Source: Juglans regia (Eukaryota > Streptophyta > Magnoliopsida > Fagales > Juglandaceae). Taken from it: 64,000 nt of DNA. A model generated the notes under the pieces. The model did no database searches. It saw only the letters and a list, made by a program, of their open reading frames with translations, and was not told the DNA's origin. The stretch covers positions 24,251,722 through 24,315,721 of the forward strand of contig NC_049912.1 of assembly GCF_001411555.2 (NCBI RefSeq), given 5' to 3'. Positions 1 to 10,490 of this stretch are shown here, one piece after another; the stretch's first letter is position 1, and every line of letters starts with the position of its first letter. A program made the translations under genes and the position numbers.

Positions 1-101
1 CTAATGAAATTTTAGGGATTTCTCTAATTTGGGCTGGTTGAAGAATTCTTCTCGTAAAGCAACTTGCTTTACCGTTTAGTTTATCTTAGAACCATTTATC
101 A

Positions 102-593
102 TAGGGGTGAAAACCGAACTGATAACATGTAAACATGTCTAAAACTGGCCGAAACCGGTCAGTGAAGGGGGAGAAAACAGGCGACGTCGGTCTAGGCATA
201 AATCTGGTCTGGTCGCCGGTGTCCCGTTGGTGGCGCGATGAGAGAGAGAATGGAGAGAATTAGAGAACGTACTAAGAAGTGAGCACATCGTGATGAGAGA
301 AAATGGTGCGATGAGAGAGGAGAGCGTTGTTTCATTTTTTTTCTTCTAAAACATTATGTGTAAAACGATGCTGTTTCACCTAGTGAAACGGCGTCTTTTA
401 CTTAATATATATTTACATATATATTATATCGGCCGGTTCAGCTGTTTGAACCTAGTTCAAACCGGGACTGAATTGACCAACGTCGGTTTCATCAAATTCC
501 CACCGCTTGCCGACTGGTTCTCCACTGGTTCCTGACTCCAGCAGCCGGTTCCCATTTGTGCTGGCCAGTTCTATCGGTTTCTGCACACCCTTA
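102..593. mobile_element. Nonautonomous hAT-like element
   Basis: The element begins TAGGGGTG and ends CACCCTTA. Its subterminal ends are inverted (AAAACCGAACTGAT on the left against TCGGTTTCTGCACACCC on the right). It is flanked by an 8-bp target duplication with one mismatch, ATTTATCA at 94-101 and ATTGATCA at 594-601. An 8-bp duplication and a YAGGG-type end are hAT hallmarks. The 492-bp interior has no transposase-like reading frame, so it must be mobilised in trans. It lies in what appears to be an intron of the CWF19L2 gene. Confidence 0.7.
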
Positions 594-1228
594 ATTGATC
601 ATGACATTAGTGGGCTTTCTTCCTTGAGCACTATTTCTTCTTCTTCTTGCTTATTTTTAAACCAATATTAAAATGTGATTTATGGGGTCTTGGCTTGTTA
701 TGTGTCTTTCTAGTGCTTGATTATTTTTGGGCCCCCTCTCATTTCCAAATTGAAAGCCAATAATGAAATAAGGTGGTTTTGAAAGCCAATCCACTTCTTG
801 TGCTATATTGTTAAAGATGCATGCCATAAGTTGTATTTATGTTTTTGTAGGAGCACTGATTCTATTTTTCACACTTTTGGTTGCAGAAGAAGATACTATT
901 TTTTAAGTTTTTCCTTCCCCCCGAGCTCTCTCTTCCCCATGGTTCAATAGCTAGTTGCCACTCCTTGACTTGATTGAACTGAATGGGTTGATATTTTAAA
1001 GTTATGAATTGAAAGTTTCCCTGCATTACTTTGGAATGATAAACCTAGGATAAGGTGGCCCTAACATGTTAGCATACTCGTATACCCGCCAAAAAAAAAA
1101 GAAAAAAAGGCTCCTATTGGATTTCTGTATCTTAATTAGAGTCATTATACATAATAAATTAGTTGTTAAGAGTGTGTGCTTTTGCTTCAGTGATTGATTG
1201 GAGTTATCTTGTTCTTTCTTTTCACTAG

Positions 1229-2845
1229 CAAGAAGCAGAGGAGATAAAGGCAAAGCAGGGTGCTGGTGATAATTCAATTAGACTGCAGAATGAAGGAAAC
1301 TCAAGCAGGTAATTAGGCATCTTGTGATCTGTTTTTTTGGGGAGTGTATTTTTTTTCAGAAACTCCGAATTTCATTGTTTATGAGAATACAAGTATTTGT
1401 GTATATGAAACTTATAGCAGCAAAGATGGATTCAACTTGTGTGAGTGGGTGAACAGAATATTTTCCTTTCTTCAGAATGTAGTCATGGAAAGTCTTTTTA
1501 TTGATTTTTTAAAATGTACAATTTCTCAATTCTATATCTTTCTTAGTTGTAACCTGGGTGGTGGTAATATCATTGAATTGATATATCCTTTTTTACCTAG
1601 ATATATTATGCAGGATAGATCTGTTCGACGAAAGAAGGATGAGGATGATGCTGATATGCATCTAGCTCGAAACATAATGCATAACAAACAGTTTACTACG
1701 TATGGTCAGGCAGATGATGAATATGATTTTGACGATGGCCCTAGCAGAAAGGCTCAGAAGAAGGGTGGAGGTAATGAGCAAAAGGTCACCCAGAAGAATA
1801 TGAGACTGTTAACTCAACAAGAGAGGTGCCTTTTTTGCTTTGAGAATCCAAAGGCGCCGAAACATCTTATTGTGTCAATTGCACAATTCACATACTTGAT
1901 GTTGCCACATTGGCAGCCTATAGTGCCTGGTCATTGCTGCATTGTACCACTGCAGGTGAGCTTAACTTGTTTCCTTCTTGAAGTTATAAAGTGGATTAAA
2001 CGAGGTTTACTTTCAATTTCCAAGTAGGATTTTGCCTATAGGTAAAATTGACAGTGTGGTCAGAGTTGTATCAAAGGCCCATCCTTTAAGTTTGAACTAA
2101 TCCACTTTAAGTTTAAAGTGGATTAAACGAGGTTTACTTTCAACTTCCAAGTAGGATTTTGCCTATAGGTAAAAATGACAGTGTGGTCAGAGTTGTATCA
2201 AAGGCCCGTCCTTTTAAGTTTGAACTAATGGTAGAAAAGAGTGGGAGAATAGCGGACTACTTGATCTATCACAAAAATGGTAATGAATAATGTTTGCGAG
2301 GTCAGTTGTATAATGTGCTTGTACCATGAGATGCAACAGATTGTCTACCTGCTCTGGAAAGTAGGTGAATCTGTTCAAAAAGTGGTATTAATAAAAAAAA
2401 AATCATTCTTGGGGACATGGACATGCCTCTTCTTTTTCTTTTATTTAACCAATTTCCTGGATATGAAAATTGTATTCCCTGAAACATATCTATTTGCTGT
2501 GCAGCATGAATCGGCCACAAGAATTGTGGAGGATAATGTGTGGGAAGAAATTCGCAACTTCAAGAAATGCCTTATTATGATGTTTGCAAAGCAAGAGAAG
2601 GATGTGGTGTTTCTTGAAACAGTGATGAGCTTGGCACAACAACGTCGCCATTGTTTGATTGAGTGTATACCTTTGCCCCGAGAAATCGCCCAACAGGCTC
2701 CTTTATATTTTAAAAAGGTATTGTTCTTTTTTCTTTATATAGAAAAGGTACTGTTCTGTACTCGGTTAATTTTTGTGCTTTGACGTTTTTGTTTCTTTTT
2801 TAGGGGAGAAGGGTCTGGTAAGTTAGTAAGTTAATAAATCACCTA

Positions 2846-2882
<37 letters not shown>

Positions 2883-3953
2883 CAGACCCTCACCCATCAT
2901 ACACGCTGGTACATTGCAGCTACAACACCTAAATTATAGTACTCACAATAGCAAACACAAATTTCTGCAGAGATTATTCCGTAACTACCAAATTACAGCC
3001 AATATTCCTGCGAAGATAACCAAGTATATCCATCCAATACAGCCAACAAACAAACCAAGGAGATATTCAATTAAAGTTCGCTGAAGATGTATGTTCACAA
3101 AAATAGCTTAGAAAAATTATTGGCGACCTTTTGTAATTGGATGTTTTTTGCTTTGAAGTTAGCCGAAGAGATATTTAAAAAAAAAATCTTAGAACAACCT
3201 TTTAGCAGGTCAGCAGAGCTGGAGAAACTCATGTTGAAGCAAAACACCCCCCCCCCCACCAAAAAAAAAATGAAAGAATAATAATGCTATTTTCCCATTA
3301 ATTTTTTGTTTTAATGTTTTGATAATTATGTTATTATATCTCATAAAAAATAATTATGTTACTATCTGTTCTATCTTCACAAGTGGTATGATCTCCGTTC
3401 TCCACAATTTATCTTAAGAAAAGAAACTCGTGATTCTTCGTTAGAAGCTAGCAGTTGATGTTTCTCGCTTTGAAAACTGGATTTGCGATGCATGGATTGT
3501 ATAGTGTACATATCTGAGTTCATGTGTTTGATTTTGAATATACCGTAAGCGGTAAGTGCTAGATATTTATTTATGATTTGTTTTACAAGTTTCTAAAAGA
3601 AGTTTATTTTTTAGGCAATTGATGAAGCCGAGGATGAATGGAGCCAACATAATGCAAAGAAGCTCATTGATACAAGCCAAAAGGGGTTGCGTGGTTCAAT
3701 TCCCAAAAACTTTCCATACTTCCATGTTGAGTTTGGTCTATATAAGGGATTTGTCCATGTAATAGATGACGAGAAACAGTTTAAGAGCAGCCTCGGCCTT
3801 AATGTCATAAGAGGCATGCTACAGTTGCCGGAGGAAGACATGCATCGTCGCCGAAGGTATGAATCCATTGAAGTTCAAAGAGAAGCAGTTAAAAGCTTTG
3901 TCCGAGACTGGGAACCTTTTGATTGGACAAAACAGCTTCGGCAGGCATCGTGA
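1229..3953 (+). CDS. CWF19L2: CWF19-like protein 2, 3' part (four exons)
   Basis: This is the C-terminal part of a CwfJ-family spliceosome factor. Relatives (S. pombe Cwf19, yeast Drn1, human CWF19L2) act on late or intron-lariat spliceosomes. Exons read as 1229-1308, 1601-1955, 2505-2717 and 3615-3953; all have AG/GT borders and compatible phases, and the stop is TGA. Exon 2 carries the acidic linker and the start of the CwfJ_C_1 (HIT-like) domain, with QERCLFCFENP and HWQPIVPGHCCIVPLQ. Exon 3 completes it. Exon 4 holds CwfJ_C_2, with IPKNFPYFHVEFG, GMLQLPEEDMHRRRR and a C-terminal FVRDWEPFDWTKQL. The N-terminal exons lie left of the window. The 1956-2504 intron contains a 127-bp tandem duplication. 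Identity is near certain; the exact left exon border is less so. Confidence 0.9.
1984..2237. repeat. 127-bp tandem duplication in a CWF19L2 intron
   Basis: Two adjacent copies with a period of about 127 bp share AAGTGGATTAAACGAGG, CCAAGTAGGATTTTGCCTAT and GTGTGGTCAGAGTTGTAT. They differ by a few substitutions and a one-base indel. The second copy starts near 2111. Confidence 0.85.
2849..2879. repeat. TA microsatellite
   Basis: An uninterrupted run of TA dinucleotides lies in the CWF19L2 intron between the third and fourth visible exons. Confidence 0.9.
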
Positions 3954-4130
3954 CACTGTCGAAGCCTGCAGTTAGATCTCATTGCTTGCAGCTGCATCTT
4001 TCATTCAGCATATTTAACGGATGCAGGAATCAGGATGCTACTAGCACAAAAGACACCCTTTTCCACAGGAATATCCTATATTTTAACACATTGATCTGGA
4101 ACTGTCTGTGCAGGACGTGCGCTGTGTTCG

Positions 4131-4131
4131 T

Positions 4132-4158
<27 letters not shown>
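4131..4158. repeat. GA microsatellite after CWF19L2
   Basis: A GA dinucleotide run follows the stop codon by about 180 bases and probably lies in or near the 3' UTR. It coincides with the end of the region duplicated at 6243-6779. Confidence 0.8.
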
Positions 4159-4162
<4 letters not shown>

Positions 4163-4338
4163 AAATTTGTAGATTTCTTCTATTATTATGTGAGCACTAA
4201 GCCGGAACAAAACTTGCCTGTCTACTTAACAGAAAGTATATTTGCTTACAGTAACACTGAAGGTGAAAACAAAAGAAAACGTGCGGGTATTTAGGTTAAA
4301 TTAAATCTGCTAGCACTTGACCGCTAGGAAGGGTACCA

Positions 4339-4505
4339 AATGTAATCTACACTACTGAAAAATAGTTGACCCCTCCTCTGTTGAGTCTAATGGCCCGATT
4401 AACCAACTGGTTTTTGATGTTTGAGACATAGGATATAATGATCCCATCCATGTGAAGTTGACATGAATTTGAATCACATTAACAACGTTACTTTATTTTT
4501 TATTT
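4339..4505. repeat. Dispersed repeat, copy 1 (pair at 12681-12862)
   Basis: This stretch closely matches 12681-12862. Shared blocks include AATGTAATCTACACT, GAAAAATAGTTGACCCC, TGAGACATAGGATATAATGA and TGAAGTTGACATGAAT. Both copies are direct and about 8.3 kb apart. No coding sequence or terminal repeats are visible, so the element class is unknown. Confidence 0.75.
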
Positions 4506-4625
4506 TATTCTTTTTAATTGTACAGGACAATGCGATACGTTTATCCTAATTTTATAGATCTATAACTTGAATAAGTCTTTCAAAATATGACATATAGGCT
4601 GATGTAATTGAAGATTATAAAATTT

Positions 4626-4790
4626 AGAGCTTTACTACTTATTATCTCTACACACTGTACTTTTTTTTTTATTCTTCTTAAACTTATTGAATTCTTCTAT
4701 TCATCATTCATATATTATATATTTGGTAAGAGAAAAAAAAAAAAAAAAGTGTTGTGTGGGGATGATGAATAAAATTTTTCTAAAATTTAT
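4626..4790. mobile_element. MITE, family C copy
   Basis: This is one of four similar palindromic elements, with others at 23886-24107, 56296-56435 and 58395-58575. Each begins near a GCTACT-type end, carries TCTTAAACTTATTGAATTCT or a variant in the left half, and closes with an inverted, GTGTGGTG-rich end. It has no coding capacity. Confidence 0.55.
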
Positions 4791-4849
4791 AATGAAGTTT
4801 TTCTAAAAAAATTTCTAAAAATCTATAATGAAGTTTTTATAAAAAGTTT

Positions 4850-5068
4850 TCTAAAATTCAATTTTGGGGAGTAAGATGAGAATTTTGAGTTTCAGATGAA
4901 AATTTAAAATATTATTATTGTTTTGAGATTTGAAAAAGTTGAATTGTTTATTATATTTTGTGTGGAAATTTGAACAAGTTTTAATGATGAGATGAGAATT
5001 TTGTGTTTTATCTTTGTCCCAAACCTACTTAAACCATCTCATCTCATCTTTAAATCCAAATCAGTCCT
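4850..5068 (-). mobile_element. MITE, GATGAGATGAGATG family, inserted in a LINE
   Basis: Read on the minus strand it begins GATTTGGATTTAAAGATGAG, continues with the family core (AATATAATAAACAATTCAAC, here complementary to GTTGAATTGTTTATTATATT) and ends in an inverted copy. Related copies are at about 8880-9055 and 13395-13605. It interrupts the LINE reading frame, so it is the younger insertion. Confidence 0.65.
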
Positions 5069-6180
5069 TAAAACATTATTCATTGCTTTCCATGTTGCAA
5101 CATTAATATTTTTTGGAAGACAAGGATGCCACACCCATTCAGACCAGTTGATTCTTGGACCCGAAATTCTGATACATTGCCATGCACTTTTTGTTGTAAA
5201 CTTTTCATTATTTTCTGTTGTCCAGATTATTAAATCAGCTCCCTCTTTGCTCCTTCCCAAAACTTCCAACAGCTCATTTGTTTTATCCACTCCGACCAAC
5301 TCCTGCAAGTAATCCACATTCCAACCATTATCTATCTTACAGTCTTTGATAAGAAGATTTGGACATACATTCACCTCAAACTGATCAGCTAGTGGGCCAT
5401 CCGATGTCCATTTGTCCCTCCAAAATGAAATCTCTCCATCTCTAACCTTCCATTTTGATTGTACAATCAACCTTGGGATACACTTAAGAATATTTTTCCA
5501 AAACCGAGTTCCTTTTCCGACATTAATCAGAGAAATATGCTTGTTTTTCACGTACTTGGCCTTAAAAAAACTCAATCCATAGAGAATGCTCTATCAACAT
5601 CTTCCAAGCAAATTTCATATGTAAAGAAGTTTGAACATCCTTAAAGTCTCTAATTCTCAATCTACCCTCTTGTATTGGCTTGCAAATTCTATCCCAAGAG
5701 CACCATTTTCTTTTAGATTTTCCATCCGAAATATCCCAAAAGAATGAGCTCAATATCCTGTTTAATTTTCTTATCACCAAAGTCGGGACTTGAATAATGG
5801 ACATTAAATGGATAGGTATACTTGGCAGTACATGTCTTAAGAGCAAAATTCTTGCTCCATTAGATTGCAACTTGGTCTGCAATCCTTCCACATTCTTTTG
5901 TATTTTCTCCACTAACTCATCCATATGCTTCACCTGCAATTTGCCAGTAATCAAAGGAGCCCCTAAATACTTGAAAGGTACATTATCCTCCTTATATCCA
6001 GTTATACTCAGAAGCGTCCTTTTCCTTGTAGGAGCCATGTGTTTAGAAAAAATCATGGAAGATTTCTCCTTATTAACCTTTTGTTCCGACCAAGATTCAT
6101 AAGTTGTAATTGTCCTTTTGATCTCTCTTAAAGATTTTGTAAAGTTACTTTTATTATAAAGTAGATCTAACGGATTCTAT
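5040..6180 (-). pseudogene. Non-LTR retrotransposon (LINE, L1-type) relic: end of RT plus zf-RVT region
   Basis: On the minus strand, about 6180 to 5562 encodes the C-terminal part of a plant LINE reverse transcriptase, including YESWSEQKVNKEKSSMIFSKH-like sequence, FKYLGAPLI and a WIEFF end. After a frameshift in a seven-base A/T run (5564-5570), 5575 to 5069 continues with zf-RVT features (GKGTRFW, ISFWRDKW, WHPCLPKNINVATWKAMNN). The catalytic RT core is missing and the 3' end is cut by a MITE. It is a dead 5'- and 3'-truncated copy lying between the CWF19L2 gene and its duplicated last exon. Confidence 0.85.
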
Positions 6181-6242
6181 AAAATCACATCAGTTTGTAA
6201 GTTTAATTTGTGTAATCTGTTTGTGTCTATGGCAGTTCTCTT

Positions 6243-6779
6243 TTGAATATACCGTAAGTGCTAGATATTTATTTATTATTTGTTTTACAAGTTTCTAAAA
6301 GAAGTTTATTTTTTAGGCAATTGATGAAGCCGAGAATGAATATTGGAGCCAACATAAGCCAACATAATGCAAAGAAGCAAGGGTTGTGTGTTTCAATTCC
6401 CAAAAACTTTCCATACTTTCATGTTGAGTTTGGTCTATGTAAGGGATTTGTACATGTAATAGACGACGAGAAACAGTTTAAGAGCAGCCCCGGCCTTAAT
6501 GTCACAAGAGGCATGCTTCAGTTGCCGGAGGAAGACATGCATCGTCGTCGAAGGTATGAGTCCATTGAAGTTCAAAGGGAAGCAGTTAAAAGCTTTGTCC
6601 AAGACTGAGAACCTTTTGATTGGACAAAACAGCATCAGCAGACATCGTACGTGACACTGTCGAAGCACGCAGTTAGAACTCATTGCTTGCAGCTCATGCA
6701 TCTTCCTGCATCTTCCATTCAACATTATTTACCTGATTCAGGAATCAGGATGCCACTAGCACAAAAGCACCCTTCTCCA
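6243..6779 (+). pseudogene. Duplicated, broken copy of the CWF19L2 last exon
   Basis: This matches 3532-4078, including intron sequence before the exon (GTGCTAGATATTTATTTAT), the acceptor and the CwfJ_C_2 exon. Damage is clear. A 10-base insertion repeating CCAACATAA shifts the frame early, the sequence coding LIDTSQK is deleted, and a Trp codon near the end is TGA (QD then stop instead of RDWEPFDW). The copied 3' flank carries an hAT-like insertion at 6780 and resumes at 7681 for about 15 bases. No other CWF exons were copied. Confidence 0.85.
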
Positions 6780-7672
6780 TAGGGCTGTAAATGAATTAGT
6801 GTGTTCGATAGCTAGCTCGGTACTCGCTTGGTTAAACTCGAATCGAACTCGGCTCGTGAAAAAAAAAAAAAAAAATCGTTCATGAAAGTAAATACCCGTT
6901 CGATTTGTAAATGACACATACTCGACAAAACTCGACTCAGCTAAGGCTCGTAAAGGCCCGCTCGTTTATGCTCGAGTGGACTCGTTAGCTCGACTCGATT
7001 AAAACTCATTCATTTATTGATAAATATATACATACACCTGTGTAAATATATGTATTAGCTAATAATATAAGCATACCACTTTTATAATTAAATATATAAT
7101 ATGTAATCTAATTAGTTATGTATATATAGTGAATATACTTCATAGGTATATTTTATAATTTCTATAATAATTAGTCGATAAAATTTGATAATTTCATATA
7201 CTAGTATATGGGAACCATATATGAAATAGATATATGCTATTATATTAAGTGTATGTATTAATAATATATGTAGGCATATAATATATTGTTATTTTGGATA
7301 AATATCAACTAGTTAGATATTAATTATTTATAATTTTTTTTTAAAATTTTATAATTCAATAGATGTTCTATTTGTTAGTGTATAAATTCAATACTAGATT
7401 TTTTATTTATTTAATTTATTAATTATTAAATCTTATTCAAAAAATAAAAATAAAAAATAATTCGAGCTCGAGCTCATCTCACAAACAAGTTGAAAGTTAA
7501 ATCTTAAACAAGTTGAGTCGAGCTCGAGCTCGAGCTCAAGTTGAGAGTTAAACTTAACGAGTCGAGCTCGAACAAAGAATAAAAAAAAATCTGGAGCTCG
7601 GGCTCAAACTCAAGCTCGAGTATTTTGAGTCAAAGCCAAAGTCCGGCTCGAATCGGCTTGATTACAACCCTA
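6780..7672. mobile_element. Nonautonomous hAT-like element with GAGCTCGAGCTC tracts
   Basis: The 893-bp element begins TAGGGCTGTAAATGA and ends TGATTACAACCCTA, which are imperfect inverted termini. It is flanked by a perfect 8-bp target duplication CTTCTCCA (6772-6779 and 7673-7680). The unoccupied site can be read from the CWF19L2 paralogue near 4060, CTTTTCCACAGGAATATCCT. The interior is AT-rich, with subterminal CTCGAGCTCG-type repeats near both ends and no transposase frame. Confidence 0.85.
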
Positions 7673-7777
7673 CTTCTCCACATGAATATCCTCATCACGC
7701 CTAGTATTATCTGTAAGAGCATAAAAAAGATGAAAGTGAAATCAGGCACCAAAATGGAAACCCCACAATATGTTCTT

Positions 7778-7984
7778 TCAGTTCTTTTGATCAGCGGTCT
7801 TCTTTGGTGCCATAGCAACTGTGATTTTGTCAAGCTTCTCAACCTTTTTCAGCATAATCTCATTCTGTGGGAGAGAAGGGAGACATGAGATTGATGATAT
7901 TTTTTTCCTAGCTAGGGCAAAACAAGCAATGAATGAATAGAAATCAACCTGAGTTTTATGGATCAAGCTGCCCTTTCTTGTCAT
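7778..7984 (-). CDS. Possible small two-exon gene, 40 codons
   Basis: Reading the minus strand, exon 1 (7984-7949) starts ATG and encodes MTRKGSLIHKTQ, ending CAG before a GTTGAT donor. Exon 2 (7864-7778) follows a pyrimidine-rich TCTCTCCCACAG acceptor, continues in phase with NEIMLKKVEKLDKITVAMAP and ends KKTADQKN-stop. The 84-base intron is plausible. The peptide is basic, hydrophilic and has a short Leu/Val/Ile-spaced segment that could form a helix. An in-frame TAA directly precedes the ATG. I do not recognise the family. The coherent splice structure argues for a real small gene or a recent relic; the evidence is structural only. Confidence 0.4.
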   Translation of the reverse strand: MTRKGSLIHKTQVDFYSFIACFALARKKISSISCLPSLPQNEIMLKKVEKLDKITVAMAPKKTADQKN

Positions 7985-8393
7985 TTATTGAACCAAAAGG
8001 AATAGGAATGACTTAGATATTGACTGCAGAGAAGGTGTATTTAACAAGTTTGATGTTGCAAAGAAGATATTGACTCCTTAATTTTCTCGATCGCTAGTCG
8101 ATTATGTCTGAGAGTCTCGGAGATTATGACAACAGTAGGAATTTGCTGCATTCAATCAAAGTGACAATCATTAAGAACTGAATTTCTACCGAATCCATTC
8201 CCAATATATCTCTCATTGCAAATTTAGCGTATTGCTGGTTCAATCTAAACCATCTTTAATTCCAACTTCCAAGGCTAATATATATCTGAAGCGCATGTAA
8301 ATTTTTTAAATTAAGAATCGCATTAAATTTTGAGAAGAAATAAAAGTAATTGTAAAATAAATAAAAATCAGCAGGGAAAATTATTTTTAACTG
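7985..8393. other. Intergenic, no gene seen
   Basis: AT-rich sequence with no supported gene or repeat. It could serve as the upstream region of the small minus-strand gene. Confidence 0.5.
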
Positions 8394-8569
8394 GAGTAAT
8401 ATTACATACAGTCGTAGAGTGCGCAAATGCCATGCAGTCGTTTTGAAAAAAAGTAGGGTCTACTATTAAAAAATTAATTTCTTTTCATGTGGATCCCATA
8501 TTTATTCACTTTTTTCAAAGCGACTGCACGACGCTTGTACACTCACGACTGCAAGTATCATTTCTCTTC
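8394..8569. mobile_element. MITE, family A copy
   Basis: It begins GAGTAATATTACATACAGTC and ends with its imperfect inverse (GACTGCAAGTATCATTTCTC), giving terminal inverted repeats of about 60 bp around a core with CTACTATTAAAAAATTAATT and ATGTGGATCCCATATTTATT. It is the best-preserved plus-oriented copy besides 52130-52307. It sits just upstream of the orphan exon at 8641. Confidence 0.75.
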
Positions 8570-8640
8570 GGTATTAGCTTCATACCTGCAGAACATATTC
8601 CCGCTCTTTTCACAGTTCAGAGAGAGAGAGAAAGATCTTC

Positions 8641-8839
8641 AATGGGGGCGAACGCGGCTCTTGAGGAGGCCAACAAGGCAACAGAGGAAACCAACAACAG
8701 CGAGAAGCCAGTCTTTGTAGTTGATTTTGTGCCGAGGGCAAGACTACTACAGTACTACTACTACTGCTAGAAGAATCACTTTCAGGTCTCCAACGGACCA
8801 ACACCAAGAAACTCCTCTTCTACCTCAAACTCGTCAAGG
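8641..8839 (+). pseudogene. Orphan first-exon-like fragment, frame broken by a TAC repeat
   Basis: ATG at 8641 opens MGANAALEEANKATEE and continues KPVFVVDFVPRARLLQ, then hits TAG after a TACTACTACTAC run. In a neighbouring frame the sequence continues coherently as LLLEESLSGL then KKLLFYLKLVK up to a GTATTC donor at 8840. Together they look like one first exon split by expansion of the triplet-like repeat (CTACTACAGTACTACTACTA). No later exon is found downstream. I do not recognise the family. Confidence 0.4.
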
Positions 8840-8879
8840 TATTCTTCATACAATTTTGTGTCTCTCTCTGAGACTGTGT

Positions 8880-9055
8880 TTGAATGTTAAAATGAGTTGA
8901 GTTGAGATGATAAAATATTGTTAGAATATTATTTTCTAATATTATTATTATTTTGAGATTTGAAAAAGTTGAATTGTTTATTATATTTTATATTTGAATT
9001 TGAAAAAATTGTAATGATGAGTTGAGTTGTGTTTAGATTCCAAACGTATCCTAAC
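8880..9055 (+). mobile_element. MITE, GATGAGATGAGATG family
   Basis: It carries the family core GAGATTTGAAAAAGTTGAAT followed by TGTTTATTATATTTTATA, with GTTGAGATGA-like left and GATGAGTTGAGTTG right ends. It is directly adjacent to the orphan exon donor and to a larger inverted-repeat element on the right. Confidence 0.6.
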
Positions 9056-9056
9056 T

Positions 9057-10490
9057 CTCCGATCTCTTAGAGAATTAGCTCTTGTAAGTTAAAATCATCT
9101 ATCATATCGTATCTATATATTCTAAATTTTTTATAAAATATAAATTCATTTATTTAAAATCAAATATATGTTCCTCCACCACGACAATAAGAAATACATC
9201 AACGAAATAAATTAAAATTTTCACAAAAATTCAAACATATTCATAACTCAAAATATCAAATAACATAAAATAATAAATATACTAAATAAAACTCTCCAAC
9301 AATTATTTATTATTCCTCTATAACCATCAAATTTTGTTAACACTTCTATTCTTCAACTTCTAGTTGAGGCATTAAGATCATCTGAAAAATATTATGAGGA
9401 TATTTTCTTACAAAATAAAGAGCAAAATATTTTACTTATAAAATGCAGAGTTAGAACATATTATCAAAAATTTCAGAGTAAAAATTCAAAAATATTCTTA
9501 TTAAAAATTTTTTTGTCATAACATAACTGAAACATTACATCAGAATATAATTTTATGTTTAACCTCATGGTAAGGTCGTGCAAATCCCGACAGCCAACCG
9601 AGTATAAACAGAATGTGAAATCTTCCCCTTATTATTCTCAGAACCCCGAGTGTGCACATAGAAAAGACCACTCAGAAAACCACTTTGGCTTCCAAAGTGG
9701 GTGCACCGAAAATAGAAAAGTTGGTACCAACCCAAACTAATGCCACAGTTTTACACTCGTGGTAAGGTCAGAACGGAACAAGAACATAAACAAAATGTCA
9801 TGTCAGAGGTTTTATAAATCACATCATATCATATCAGAGTACAAAACATCTTCAAGACATAACATAATCAAATCACAAAATATAACTTATGCACAAATTT
9901 TTATATTCGCTTTATTTTGCACAGTTCATAAATAAAATGCTAAAATAGCTCATGGCTACACCAGTCATGTAATGCCCAAATGGAAAATCCAAACCACTTG
10001 ACCTATACTTCAAAATGACTAGTCAATGATACAATTAGAATCTCATTGGAACCTTATAAAGAGTAAGAACTTCTTCTTCCTAAGCAATATGGGATCTCAT
10101 ACACTACATACCCTTATCTTTATCATACGTGGTATCACAATCAACCCTGTGATATCCCTTTAAATTCCCAACATCCTTGTCATAGGTGGTACGACTTAAG
10201 TCACATATTTATAGTTGAAATAAGCTCTAATACCATTTGGAGAGTTTTATTTAGTTGATTTATAATTTTATGTTATTTTGTATTCTGAGTCATAGATATT
10301 TTCGAGTCTTTGTGGAGATTTTAATTTATTTCATTGAGGTATTTGGTGTTGTGGTGGAGAAACATATATTTGGTTTTGAATAAATGAGTTTATATTTTAT
10401 GGAAATTTTGGAGTATATAAATATGTTATGGAGGATGGTTTTAGATTATAAGAGCTAATTCTCCGGACCTCCAAGACCGGGGTGTTACAT
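9057..10490. mobile_element. Large inverted-repeat element (TIRs about 240 bp)
   Basis: The segment 9070-9300 is an imperfect reverse complement of 10233-10480. Examples are GAGAATTAGCTCTTGTAA against TTATAAGAGCTAATTCTC, and CTAAATAAAACTCTCC against GGAGAGTTTTATTTAG. The right end reads outward as TGTAACACCCCGG, an LTR- or TIR-like start. The 930-bp core has no convincing protein but holds GACTAGTCAATGATACAATT and ATGGGATCTCA, also found in an intron at 29855-29970. It could be a foldback-type element or two LTR fragments in opposite orientation. Confidence 0.55.
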
